DNA from: G963665085 sp963665085
Lineage (GTDB): Bacteria > Bacteroidota > Bacteroidia > Bacteroidales > JAAAOM01
NCBI GenBank assembly: GCA_963665085.2
Contig: CAXXXS010000001.1
Span: 3,596,001 to 3,660,000, forward strand
Reading direction: 5' to 3'
Length of the DNA stretch: 64,000 nt
Shown: piece after piece, positions 27,926 to 35,817 of the stretch
Layout: the number at the start of each line of letters is the position of its first letter
Position numbering within the stretch: the first letter of the stretch is position 1
Notes under the pieces: model-generated
The model's database searches: none
Told to the model about the DNA's origin: nothing
The model's input: only the letters and a program-made list of their open reading frames with translations
Position numbers and translations under genes: made by a program

Positions 27926-29227
27926 CTAAAATTCCTTTAAAGTCCTATAGCCATATGAGGCAATAACGATGAAACAAACTAAAGGAAGAGCAAATGAGAC
28001 ATTAACTGCTGGTAAAAAACCAATATGTCCCATGTCAATAATTGATCCTTGCAAAGGAGGCATTAATGCACCTCCAACAATAGCCATAACCAATCCGGCA
28101 GCACCAAGAGTAGCATCTTCGCCAATGCCATTAAGCGCTATCCCATATATCGTGGGAAACATTAAGGACATAAATGCGGAAGTGGCTATCAGGCAGTATA
28201 ATCCTCCCATTCCTTCAATGAAGATAGTTCCAGATGTACTAATAATAGCACCAAAAGCAAAAAACATAAGTAGCTTTTTCGAATTTATATATTTCATTAT
28301 GTAGGTGCTAATAAACCTACTTGTAAGAAACAATCCCATTGCTATCATATTGTAGTTTTGAGCAGTGGCTTTATCTATATTTAAGTTATCTGCATATTGA
28401 ATAATAAAAGTCCAGCACATAATTTGTGCAGCAACATAAAAAACCTGAGCAATTACCCCTTCTCTATATTTTTTATTTGCAAATAATCTCAAAAATGATT
28501 TACGCAGATTAATACTTTTTGTATGTCCGGTATGTGGCATTTTTGTTACTGTAATTATAAGTAACATTAATAAAACAACAAATCCTAAAATTATATAAGG
28601 GTTACGGATAACCATCAGATCATTGGTTCGAATTGCTTGTTTTGTTGTTTCATCTAATGTTGAGAATATTAATTCCCCAGCGGCATTTCTTTTATCGGAT
28701 TCAAGTGCCCGAAGAACTACGTTAGAAGCAATAAACATACCTGTTAATGAGCCTAAAGGATTAAATGCCTGGGCAAAATTCAAACGACGAGTTGCAGTTT
28801 CCTCGTCCCCCAATGAAAGGATAAATGGATTTGCTGTTGTTTCCAAAAATGCTAATCCAAATGTTAATATGTAGAGAGACATTAAGAAAAATCCAAATTT
28901 CTCAAATTGGGCTGCAGGATAAAATAATAATGCTCCGATTGCATATAACGCCAAACCTAATTGAATTCCTTTTTTATAATCAAATTTTTGTATGAAAATA
29001 GCAGCAGGAATTGCCATTGTTGCATAACCTCCATAAAAAGCAAATTGTATCAAAGATGCTTTTGCATTTGTTATTTCCATTACAGTTTTAAATGCAGCAA
29101 CCATTGGATTGGTTATATCATTTGCGAATCCCCAAAGTGCAAAGAGACTTGTTATTAGAATAAAAGGGAATAAATATTTTTTAGGGATTATTTGATTTTG
29201 TGTCTTTTTTAGTTCTTTAGTTTTCAT
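27926..29227 (-). CDS. fucP: FucP-family sugar:H+ symporter (MFS)
   Basis: This is a 433-aa inner-membrane major facilitator with about 12 hydrophobic segments. The N-terminal PFILITSLFALWGFANDITNPMVAAFK, FAFYGGYATMAIPAAIFIQKFDYKKGI and LAFLETTANPFILSLGDEETATRRLNFAQAFNPLGSLTGM are hallmark FucP-family sequences. The family imports L-fucose and, in other members, other sugars. Next to a locus with two alpha-L-rhamnosidase families it may carry rhamnose or another released monosaccharide, which is inference. It is divergent from the AraC-type regulator at 29441, with a shared 213-base control region, so it is a natural target of that regulator. Confidence 0.88.
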   Translation of the reverse strand: MKTKELKKTQNQIIPKKYLFPFILITSLFALWGFANDITNPMVAAFKTVMEITNAKASLIQFAFYGGYATMAIPAAIFIQKFDYKKGIQLGLALYAIGALLFYPAAQFEKFGFFLMSLYILTFGLAFLETTANPFILSLGDEETATRRLNFAQAFNPLGSLTGMFIASNVVLRALESDKRNAAGELIFSTLDETTKQAIRTNDLMVIRNPYIILGFVVLLMLLIITVTKMPHTGHTKSINLRKSFLRLFANKKYREGVIAQVFYVAAQIMCWTFIIQYADNLNIDKATAQNYNMIAMGLFLTSRFISTYIMKYINSKKLLMFFAFGAIISTSGTIFIEGMGGLYCLIATSAFMSLMFPTIYGIALNGIGEDATLGAAGLVMAIVGGALMPPLQGSIIDMGHIGFLPAVNVSFALPLVCFIVIASYGYRTLKEF

Positions 29228-29388
29228 AATGTATTCAAATTAAAAATGTTAGAATATTAGAGTTGAAAATGTAATATTTAGAGTCTTGATAGATTCAAAA
29301 AATCATCTGTTATGTTCTTGTTAGAAAATATGTGTTTTATTTATCTGTAAATTCAAGAAAGTTTCAAAAGTGCTATTAAATAAGGTTT

Positions 29389-29416
29389 TTGGAAATGCTT
29401 AATATTTATATTTTTG
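29389..29416 (+). promoter_or_regulatory. Promoter of the AraC-type regulator
   Basis: TTG (29389-29391), exactly 17 bases, then TATTTTTG (29409-29416) matches the Bacteroidota housekeeping pattern TTG-N17-TAnnTTTG in full. It lies 24 bases before the regulator ATG at 29441, within the region shared with the divergent symporter gene. Confidence 0.6.
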
Positions 29417-29440
29417 TGTTTTTTCTTAACCTTTTTCAAA

Positions 29441-30349
29441 ATGGATAGTCTTTTTAAAATCCCGGACAAGGGGGATCCATCAGATATTTTACAACTTTTT
29501 CCAAGTTATAATTTACAATTACTTTGTTGTAGATATTGGTGGTTAAAGAAGTGGGAATTTAAGGAATTATCATATCCTTATTGGCGAGTATATTTTAATA
29601 TGCAAAAGGGGGCATATATAAATTATAAGGGTACAGAATATGAATTATCACCTGATAAAATAATATTAATTGTTCCTAATACATCTTTTGCAACACATCT
29701 ATATAATGCTCAAATTCCGGAAAAGAAAGATACCTTAGAAGGAGGTCGGGTAGGGGATGTGTTTAATGAAAATGAATTGACTAATCAAAAATGTGTTCTT
29801 CATTTATTTATACATTTTAATATTGGTATGCCGTACGATAAAATTTCTCCAGGAATATTTATTTTTGAACATAACGATAACCTGAGAGAGAAAACATCTT
29901 TTATAACAAAACATTTGAGTAATAATTACGTACGTTTTGACTTTCACTCAGTTTTGGTCATTCATTCGTTGATAAGCGATTTGCTCTCAAAAATACCTGG
30001 AGAAAAATGGAAACCAATATCAAAAGATTCTCGAATATTTGAGGTGCTAACTTATATTGAGAAGAACTTGGAGAAAGATCTTTCTGATATCAGGCTTAGT
30101 CAGGAAATAAATTTATCAACCCAATTTTTTAGGCGTTTATTTAAAAATGAAGTTGGTGTAAGCCCGAAAAGATATGTTATAAAAAAACGAATTGATAAAG
30201 CGTGTGCATTATTACTATATTCAAAGATATCAGTAAACGAAATTGCTGAATTAACAGGGTATTCAGATAGATATCATTTCTCGCGGGAATTTAAAAAGCA
30301 AAAAGGAGTGTCTCCCGCAAAATATAGAAAAGAGGTTTTATATCCTTGA
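29441..30349 (+). CDS. AraC-family transcriptional regulator
   Basis: The protein is 302 aa from the ATG at 29441; a TTG nine codons upstream lies right behind the -7 element and is unlikely. The N-terminal two thirds looks like a cupin-type sensor (YPYWRVYFNMQKGAYINYKGTEYELSPDKIILIVPNTSF). The C-terminal hundred residues are a double helix-turn-helix of the AraC/XylS type (DIRLSQEINLSTQFFRRLFKNEVGVSPKRYV, then ISVNEIAELTGYSDRYHFSREFKKQKGVSPAKYRK). Such proteins bind a sugar and activate neighbouring genes. The divergent FucP-type symporter is the obvious target, and parts of the glycan locus could be others. Its own start has a good TTG-N17-TATTTTTG promoter. Confidence 0.9.
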   Translation: MDSLFKIPDKGDPSDILQLFPSYNLQLLCCRYWWLKKWEFKELSYPYWRVYFNMQKGAYINYKGTEYELSPDKIILIVPNTSFATHLYNAQIPEKKDTLEGGRVGDVFNENELTNQKCVLHLFIHFNIGMPYDKISPGIFIFEHNDNLREKTSFITKHLSNNYVRFDFHSVLVIHSLISDLLSKIPGEKWKPISKDSRIFEVLTYIEKNLEKDLSDIRLSQEINLSTQFFRRLFKNEVGVSPKRYVIKKRIDKACALLLYSKISVNEIAELTGYSDRYHFSREFKKQKGVSPAKYRKEVLYP

Positions 30350-30423
30350 GTATAAAAAAATCAAATTGCAGGTAAACCCCAAGGATATTAAAGTTGCTGT
30401 TTAATTTGGAAATTGAGGGTTCC

Positions 30424-30453
30424 TTGTTTTACATTTAATTTATTATAAATTTA
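30424..30453 (+). promoter_or_regulatory. Possible promoter of ECF sigma factor 3
   Basis: TTG (30424-30426), a 19-base spacer and TAAATTTA (30446-30453) resemble TTG-N17-TAnnTTTG with one mismatch and a slightly long spacer, 30 bases before the sigma ATG. Weak. Confidence 0.3.
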
Positions 30454-30483
30454 CGCGCCCTTAACTGCTTAACTTAACGATTA

Positions 30484-31077
30484 ATGCTCGAATCAGAAGT
30501 CATAATTAAATTTTCAAAAGGGGATAGAAATGCTTTTAAGTATATCTATGAGCATTATTTTGATATTGTTTTTTATTACATTTTAAGTATGACTCATAAT
30601 AGAGTTGAAGCAGAAGACCTGGCAGAGGATGTGTTTATAAAACTCTGGGAGAAAAGGGCAAAAATCTCTGTTAAAAAATCATTTAGAAACTATATATTAA
30701 GTACGTCACATAACATTGTTATAGATTTTTTTAGTTCAAAAAGAAATCTAATAGATAGAGCAAGTCAACCATCCAATCTCAATTATATTAACGAGGCAGA
30801 AGAGGTTCTATTTAAGGAGTTTTCCGATACATTTCTATTAACTCAGGATTTAAGAAAAGAAATTCATAAAGCAATTAATAATTTGCCCAATAAATGTAGA
30901 AAGATATTTAAGATGAGTAGGTTATATGATATGAAAAATACTGAAATAGCTAATAAATTAAATATCTCGATAAACACAGTGGAAAAACAAATTTCCATTG
31001 CACTAAGAAGATTGCGTGAAGCTTTGAATGAATATATTCCATTATTCTTTTTATTACTCAGTTTACTACCTAAATAG
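30484..31077 (+). CDS. ECF RNA polymerase sigma factor (module 3)
   Basis: This is a 197-aa ECF sigma factor. Region 2 reads RNAFKYIYEHYFDIVFYYILSMTHNRVEAEDLAEDVFIKLWEKR. Region 4 reads LPNKCRKIFKMSRLYDMKNTEIANKLNISINTVEKQISIALRRL. The last 14 residues (YIPLFFLLLSLLPK) are strikingly hydrophobic and lie outside the usual domain; they could touch the membrane or the anti-sigma factor. The FecR gene follows after 113 bases, then SusC and SusD, giving a third complete surface-signalling set. It is only distantly similar to the sigma factor of module 2, so the two should read different signals. Confidence 0.92.
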   Translation: MLESEVIIKFSKGDRNAFKYIYEHYFDIVFYYILSMTHNRVEAEDLAEDVFIKLWEKRAKISVKKSFRNYILSTSHNIVIDFFSSKRNLIDRASQPSNLNYINEAEEVLFKEFSDTFLLTQDLRKEIHKAINNLPNKCRKIFKMSRLYDMKNTEIANKLNISINTVEKQISIALRRLREALNEYIPLFFLLLSLLPK

Positions 31078-31150
31078 ATAATTATTTTGTTTTTAGTTTG
31101 ATGATTTTCCTGATTTATTTAGAATTAATAAAAATAAAAATATTTTTTCA

Positions 31151-31173
31151 CGGTAAACTTATTTTTTCCCGTC
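31151..31173 (+). promoter_or_regulatory. Candidate ECF-type promoter before FecR 3
   Basis: CGGTAAAC (31151-31158) is followed by a T-rich spacer and CGTC (31170-31173), 17 bases before the FecR ATG. GTAAC-like -35 and CGTC -10 elements are typical of ECF promoters, but the 11-base gap between the two motifs is shorter than usual. It could be an autoregulatory promoter. Confidence 0.3.
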
Positions 31174-31190
31174 TACCAAATAGAAATTAA

Positions 31191-32315
31191 ATGATGAAAT
31201 CAAAAAGTATAAATAAAAGTATTCTTTTGGCCTATATTAACGATGAATTATCTGAAAAAGAACTAATCGTTGAAATAGAAGAATGGATAAACAGGAACGA
31301 TAGAAATAAAGAATATTTCAAATCCTTGAAAGCGTTAAATCTGGCTTCAAAGCTGTATGATGAAGAATTTGCAGTACTTAAAAAGAATGTATGGGAAAGA
31401 GTTGAAAGAAATACTCAGGAGACTAATATTCAAAGTAAACCAGAACAAGTAAGCCAATCTATTAATTGGTTTAAATATATTTCTGTTGCAGCTAGTGTAT
31501 TATTTGTAGTAGCATTAGGAACTATCTTTTTTTTACTTAAAAATAACAACAGCTCAGATTCCTATTATTCCTTCAGGGCTGAGGCTGGTTCAAAATCAGA
31601 AGTCACATTACCCGATGGTACGCTGGTTTATTTAAACTCTGAAACAGAATTAAGACTGCCACAAAATTTCAATAATGGAAATAGGCATGTTACCTTGTTT
31701 GGAGAGGCTTATTTTAAGGTGCAAAAGACTGAGAACAAGAGCCTGTTTGTTGTTAATACCGGAGACATAGCAATTAAAGTTTTAGGTACAGAATTCAATG
31801 TCAAATCATACCCCAATGAAGGAACTATTGAAACAACTCTTGAAAAGGGGAAAATAAAGCTAGAGAAAAAGTTTGACAATGGTAATGGTAATAAAGAGCT
31901 ATTAACACTAAAACCAAATCAAAGGGCTGTGTTTGTTAAAAAAGAGGGAGATATTCAACTCTCTGAGATTGCGGGGGAATATCCCGAGAACACAACTTCG
32001 GAGAAAGGTGAAAAGGTTGAAATTGGAGTGCGTGAAGAAAAATTATTGTTAACCGAACAAATTGAGACAGGGATCTATACATCATGGAAAGAAGGTAAAC
32101 TCGTATTTAAAAGCGAACGTTTTGACAATCTTTTGGTACGTATGGAGCGATGGTATGGAATAGAGATTAGACTTGATAATGATAGCCTCAAAGCAGTTCA
32201 ATTTACAGGGACACTTAAAAATGAAACTATAGAACAAGCTTTAGATGCATTAAAAATTTCACAACCTTTTAACTATAAAATGGACATCAAGAACAACATT
32301 GTATTTATTAACTGA
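31191..32315 (+). CDS. FecR-family anti-sigma factor (module 3)
   Basis: This is a 374-aa inner-membrane anti-sigma factor. The N-terminal sigma-holding part is SILLAYINDELSEKELIVEIEEWINR, followed by one transmembrane helix at about 96-116 (YISVAASVLFVVALGTIFFLL). The periplasmic FecR domain shows EAGSKSEVTLPDGTLVYLNSETELRLP, VTLFGEAYFKV and IKVLGTEFNVKSYPNEGTIETTLEKGKI. The C-terminal DUF4974 domain begins around 297 (IYTSWKEGKLVFKSERFDNLLVRMERWYGIEI). Two ATGs in tandem open the gene; the first is used here. It pairs with the ECF sigma upstream and the STN-bearing SusC downstream. Confidence 0.93.
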   Translation: MMKSKSINKSILLAYINDELSEKELIVEIEEWINRNDRNKEYFKSLKALNLASKLYDEEFAVLKKNVWERVERNTQETNIQSKPEQVSQSINWFKYISVAASVLFVVALGTIFFLLKNNNSSDSYYSFRAEAGSKSEVTLPDGTLVYLNSETELRLPQNFNNGNRHVTLFGEAYFKVQKTENKSLFVVNTGDIAIKVLGTEFNVKSYPNEGTIETTLEKGKIKLEKKFDNGNGNKELLTLKPNQRAVFVKKEGDIQLSEIAGEYPENTTSEKGEKVEIGVREEKLLLTEQIETGIYTSWKEGKLVFKSERFDNLLVRMERWYGIEIRLDNDSLKAVQFTGTLKNETIEQALDALKISQPFNYKMDIKNNIVFIN

Positions 32316-32339
32316 ATTAATAATTAATCTAACAAAAAT

Positions 32340-32401
32340 ATGAAAATAAGGCCCGGCTAAACAGAAAGAAAAAAAGTCGGGAGATGTTCCAGCATCTCCC
32401 G
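32340..32401 (+). promoter_or_regulatory. Structured leader of SusC 3: tiny ORF and alternative hairpins
   Basis: A six-codon frame (MKIRPG, 32340-32360) is followed by a perfect 9-bp hairpin, CGGGAGATG (32378-32386) with CATCTCCCG (32393-32401) and a 6-base loop. CCCGGC (32352-32357), inside the tiny frame, can instead pair with GTCGGG (32376-32381). The two folds exclude each other because both need CGGG at 32378-32381. Translation of the tiny frame would cover the left arm of the alternative stem. Confidence 0.45.
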
Positions 32402-32451
32402 AAAAATAAAGTGAGTTTAAATTATAGTATCAATCTAAACATTTCAAAATT

Positions 32452-35400
32452 ATGAAAAAAAAGCCTAATTATTACGCTTTTAAGGTAAGTAGTTTATCTA
32501 AACTAAAATTAATTATGAAACTTATAAGTTTACTAATTCTTGTACCCTTATTACAGGTGTCTGCTGTTGGATTTTCACAGAGCGCTGAAATTTCAATCGA
32601 CATGAAAAGTGCCTATCTGCAAGATGTGTTGGAAGAGATAGAAAGGCAAAGTGAATATCGTTTTATCTATAAAGACGAATTAGTTAAAGAGAATGTTAAA
32701 TACAACCTTGAAATGAATAAGAAATCCATTGAAGAGATTCTAAATGGCTTATTCAAAAATTCAGTCTTAACTTATCGATTACTTGAGGATAATTTAGTCG
32801 TTTTAGCACAGAAAGATTTGTTGTCCCAACAGATTGTTGTGCAAGGAAAAGTAACAGATACAGATGGGGAACCACTTCCCGGTGTTAATGTAGTTGAAAA
32901 TGGAACAGCAAATGGAACTGTATCTAACCTTAATGGAGAATATACAATTTCTGTTACTTCTCCGGAAGCAACACTGAGTTTTTCTTTTGTAGGGTATCTG
33001 ACAGAAGATATTACTGTTGGTTCGCAAACAACAATTAATATTATGTTAGTTGAAGATATTAAGGCCCTGGAGGAAGTAGTAGTTGTTGGTTATGGAACAC
33101 AAAAGAAAGTAAACCTTACCGGTTCTGTATCGGCAGTGCAAAATGATGAGATAGTAAAAAGACCTGTGTCTGGTACTTCAATTGCTCTTCAGGGAATGAT
33201 TCCGGGAATGACTGTAATTCAAAGTTCGGGTCAACCAGGCGCAGACTTTGGAACAATTAGAATGCGTGGAGTTGGAACAATTACAACTGATGAGTCAGTT
33301 GATAAGTTAACACCCTTGGTCCTTGTAGACGGAATGGAATATAACATTAATAATGTTGATATAAACGATATTGAATCTGTTTCTGTTCTTAAAGATGCAG
33401 CCGCAGCATCTATTTATGGTGTGCGGGCAGCAAACGGAGTAATATTAATAACAACAAAACGTGGTGTGTCAGATAAAATTGGTGTTTCGTATACCAATAA
33501 TTTTGGTTGGCAACAACCTACACAATTGCCTGATTTTGTTGGTGCTCAGGATTATATGAAACTTGTTAATTTAACAAGTACAAATTCAGGAGGAGCAGAA
33601 GAGTTTTCAAGTGCTGATATTGCAGCATATGATAATCCAAATAGAGATACAGATTTGTATCCGGATGTATATTGGATGGAAGAAATCTTGAAAGGAAGTG
33701 GTTTTCAACAAGAACATAGCCTGGCAATTACAGGAGGTGCATCTAAAAGTCGTTATAGATTCTCAGCGAATTATGTAGACCAAAAAGGTTTGTTAAAGAA
33801 GACTGATTATGAAAGATTGACTGTAAGACTTAATACAGACGTTGATATTAATGACAAATTAAGCTTTAGTGGTGACTTAGCGGCTAAGTTATCCGACCGT
33901 AATGAGCCTCAGGGAAATGCTGGGGGAATATGGTTCCAGTTTAGCCAGGCATTACAGGCCAATCCTACTTTACCTGTAAAATATAGTGATGGGACTTGGG
34001 GGATTTGCAGGGGAGATGGAAACCCCGTTCGAAATCAGGAAGAAGGTGGAAAATATAATTACCAGGACAATCAAATGGCAGGTAATTTCAAAGTAAATTA
34101 TAAATTATTTGATGGTTTAACAATTTCTGGAATTGCTCTTGCAAATTATTCAACAACCTTTAATTATTTATATAATCAAGCCCTTTTATATTATACAGAT
34201 TTCCCAGATAATGAGAATTCTATTTTAAAAGGATCGAACGATATAACAAATACATCTCTTAAAACATGGAATACAAATTTCCAGGGGCTTATTAATTATA
34301 GTAAAGATTTTAATCAGCATTACATTAGCGTGCTTGCTGGTGTTTCCAGAATTGAAGAAACATCAACATATATCGGGGTTTATAGAAATAATGGCTCTTT
34401 GAGCGATTTGTCTGAAATTAATGCAGGGGATCCCGATTCGCAAACAAATGAAGGTAATTCATATGGATATGGCTTACTGTCATATTTTGGAAGGATTAAC
34501 TACTCATTTATGGAAAAGTATTTACTTGAGGCAAATTTACGTAGGGATGGCTCTTCGCGTTTTTCAGAAGAAAATCGTTGGGGGACATTCCCGTCATTTT
34601 CTGCAGGTTGGAGGATATCTAATGAACCTTTTATGGAAAGTCTGTCATTCTTAAGAGAATTAAAACTTAGGGCTTCATGGGGACAATTAGGAAACCAGGA
34701 GATCGGGTACTATCCTTACCAGGCTCTTATGCAACTAGGATTTAATTATCCATTGGGCGGGAGTTTAAGTTCAGGTGCAATAATGCAAACTTACCCGAAC
34801 TCAGAAATTTCATGGGAAACAACAACCATGACAAATGTTGGGGTTGATATGTTATTACTTGAGGGAAAAATAAATTTTGCATTCGATTATTATGTTAAAA
34901 ATACTACAGGGATCTTATTAAATCTTCCAATTCCTGAAACTGTTGGATTAGATGCACCTCAGCAGAATGCTGGTGAAGTTCAAAATAGAGGCTGGGAGTT
35001 ATCATTAGGGTATAAAGGCAATGTTGGAGACTTTAAATATTCTGCAAGATTAGATTTATCTGATGTGAAAAATGAAATTATAGATTTGAAAGATGCTGAC
35101 TGGGAAGATCAAGACAATGATAATCGTATACTGGCATATCATGTAGGTGAATCTATAGGTGCTTTCTATGGTTATGTTTCTGAAGGGATTTTTAAATCTG
35201 AACAAGAACTCAATGCACATGCAACACAACCTAGCTCTGCTACAGGTGTTGGAGATTTGATGTATAAAAATATTGATGATTCAGATAATGAAATCAATTC
35301 GAATGATAGAACTATAATTGGAAGTAGTATCCCTCGTTATTCATACGGTATCAACCTCGCTTCGCAATATAAAGGATTCGATTTATCTATATTCTTACAA

Positions 35401-35799
35401 GGAGTAGGAAAAGTTGATGTTAATACAGTGCAAATTAATAAAGCACCTATTAGCCAGGATGGTAATTTCAAGGAAATGCACCTGGAAAGTTGGACTGCCG
35501 ATAATACAGGTGCAGACTTTCCAAGGCTAGTAAGAACAACTCAAAATTATGTTTCTTCTTCCTACTGGATAAAGAGTGGGGCTTATCTGAGACTTAAAAA
35601 TATTCAACTCGGATATACAATACCTGCCCCAATCTCTCAAAAAATTGGGATACCGTCATTGCGCATTTTTGCTTCAGGACAAAATCTGTTAACATTCTCA
35701 AAACTTAACGAAGATGGAATAGATCCTGAAAATCCACAGGATAGTCGTTATTATCCCCAGGTTAAGGTTTATACATTCGGTATTAATGTTGATTTTTAA
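32452..35799 (+). CDS. SusC/RagA-family TonB-dependent transporter with STN domain (module 3)
   Basis: This is an outer-membrane importer of 1115 aa. The long n-region leads into IMKLISLLILVPLLQVSAVGFSQ, with cleavage near residue 43. An STN domain lies at about 46-120 (AYLQDVLEEIERQSEYRFIYKDE) and the carboxypeptidase-regulatory-like domain at about 128-200 (LPGVNVVENGTANGTVSNLNGEYTI). EEVVVVGYG, a plug (LVLVDGMEYNINNVDINDIESVSVLKDAAAASIYGVRAANGV) and a barrel ending YTFGINVDF follow. The STN domain and its place after an ECF sigma/FecR pair show it is a signalling transporter. The downstream SusD, GH35 and GH92 suggest a galactose- or mannose-containing oligosaccharide. Confidence 0.95.
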   Translation: MKKKPNYYAFKVSSLSKLKLIMKLISLLILVPLLQVSAVGFSQSAEISIDMKSAYLQDVLEEIERQSEYRFIYKDELVKENVKYNLEMNKKSIEEILNGLFKNSVLTYRLLEDNLVVLAQKDLLSQQIVVQGKVTDTDGEPLPGVNVVENGTANGTVSNLNGEYTISVTSPEATLSFSFVGYLTEDITVGSQTTINIMLVEDIKALEEVVVVGYGTQKKVNLTGSVSAVQNDEIVKRPVSGTSIALQGMIPGMTVIQSSGQPGADFGTIRMRGVGTITTDESVDKLTPLVLVDGMEYNINNVDINDIESVSVLKDAAAASIYGVRAANGVILITTKRGVSDKIGVSYTNNFGWQQPTQLPDFVGAQDYMKLVNLTSTNSGGAEEFSSADIAAYDNPNRDTDLYPDVYWMEEILKGSGFQQEHSLAITGGASKSRYRFSANYVDQKGLLKKTDYERLTVRLNTDVDINDKLSFSGDLAAKLSDRNEPQGNAGGIWFQFSQALQANPTLPVKYSDGTWGICRGDGNPVRNQEEGGKYNYQDNQMAGNFKVNYKLFDGLTISGIALANYSTTFNYLYNQALLYYTDFPDNENSILKGSNDITNTSLKTWNTNFQGLINYSKDFNQHYISVLAGVSRIEETSTYIGVYRNNGSLSDLSEINAGDPDSQTNEGNSYGYGLLSYFGRINYSFMEKYLLEANLRRDGSSRFSEENRWGTFPSFSAGWRISNEPFMESLSFLRELKLRASWGQLGNQEIGYYPYQALMQLGFNYPLGGSLSSGAIMQTYPNSEISWETTTMTNVGVDMLLLEGKINFAFDYYVKNTTGILLNLPIPETVGLDAPQQNAGEVQNRGWELSLGYKGNVGDFKYSARLDLSDVKNEIIDLKDADWEDQDNDNRILAYHVGESIGAFYGYVSEGIFKSEQELNAHATQPSSATGVGDLMYKNIDDSDNEINSNDRTIIGSSIPRYSYGINLASQYKGFDLSIFLQGVGKVDVNTVQINKAPISQDGNFKEMHLESWTADNTGADFPRLVRTTQNYVSSSYWIKSGAYLRLKNIQLGYTIPAPISQKIGIPSLRIFASGQNLLTFSKLNEDGIDPENPQDSRYYPQVKVYTFGINVDF

Positions 35800-35817
35800 T
35801 TTTAAAAACTTAATCAG

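Noticed and set aside
27969..28304. 111-codon plus-strand frame inside the symporter gene
   Set aside because: Antisense to a FucP-family protein with continuous family motifs; not plausible as a gene.
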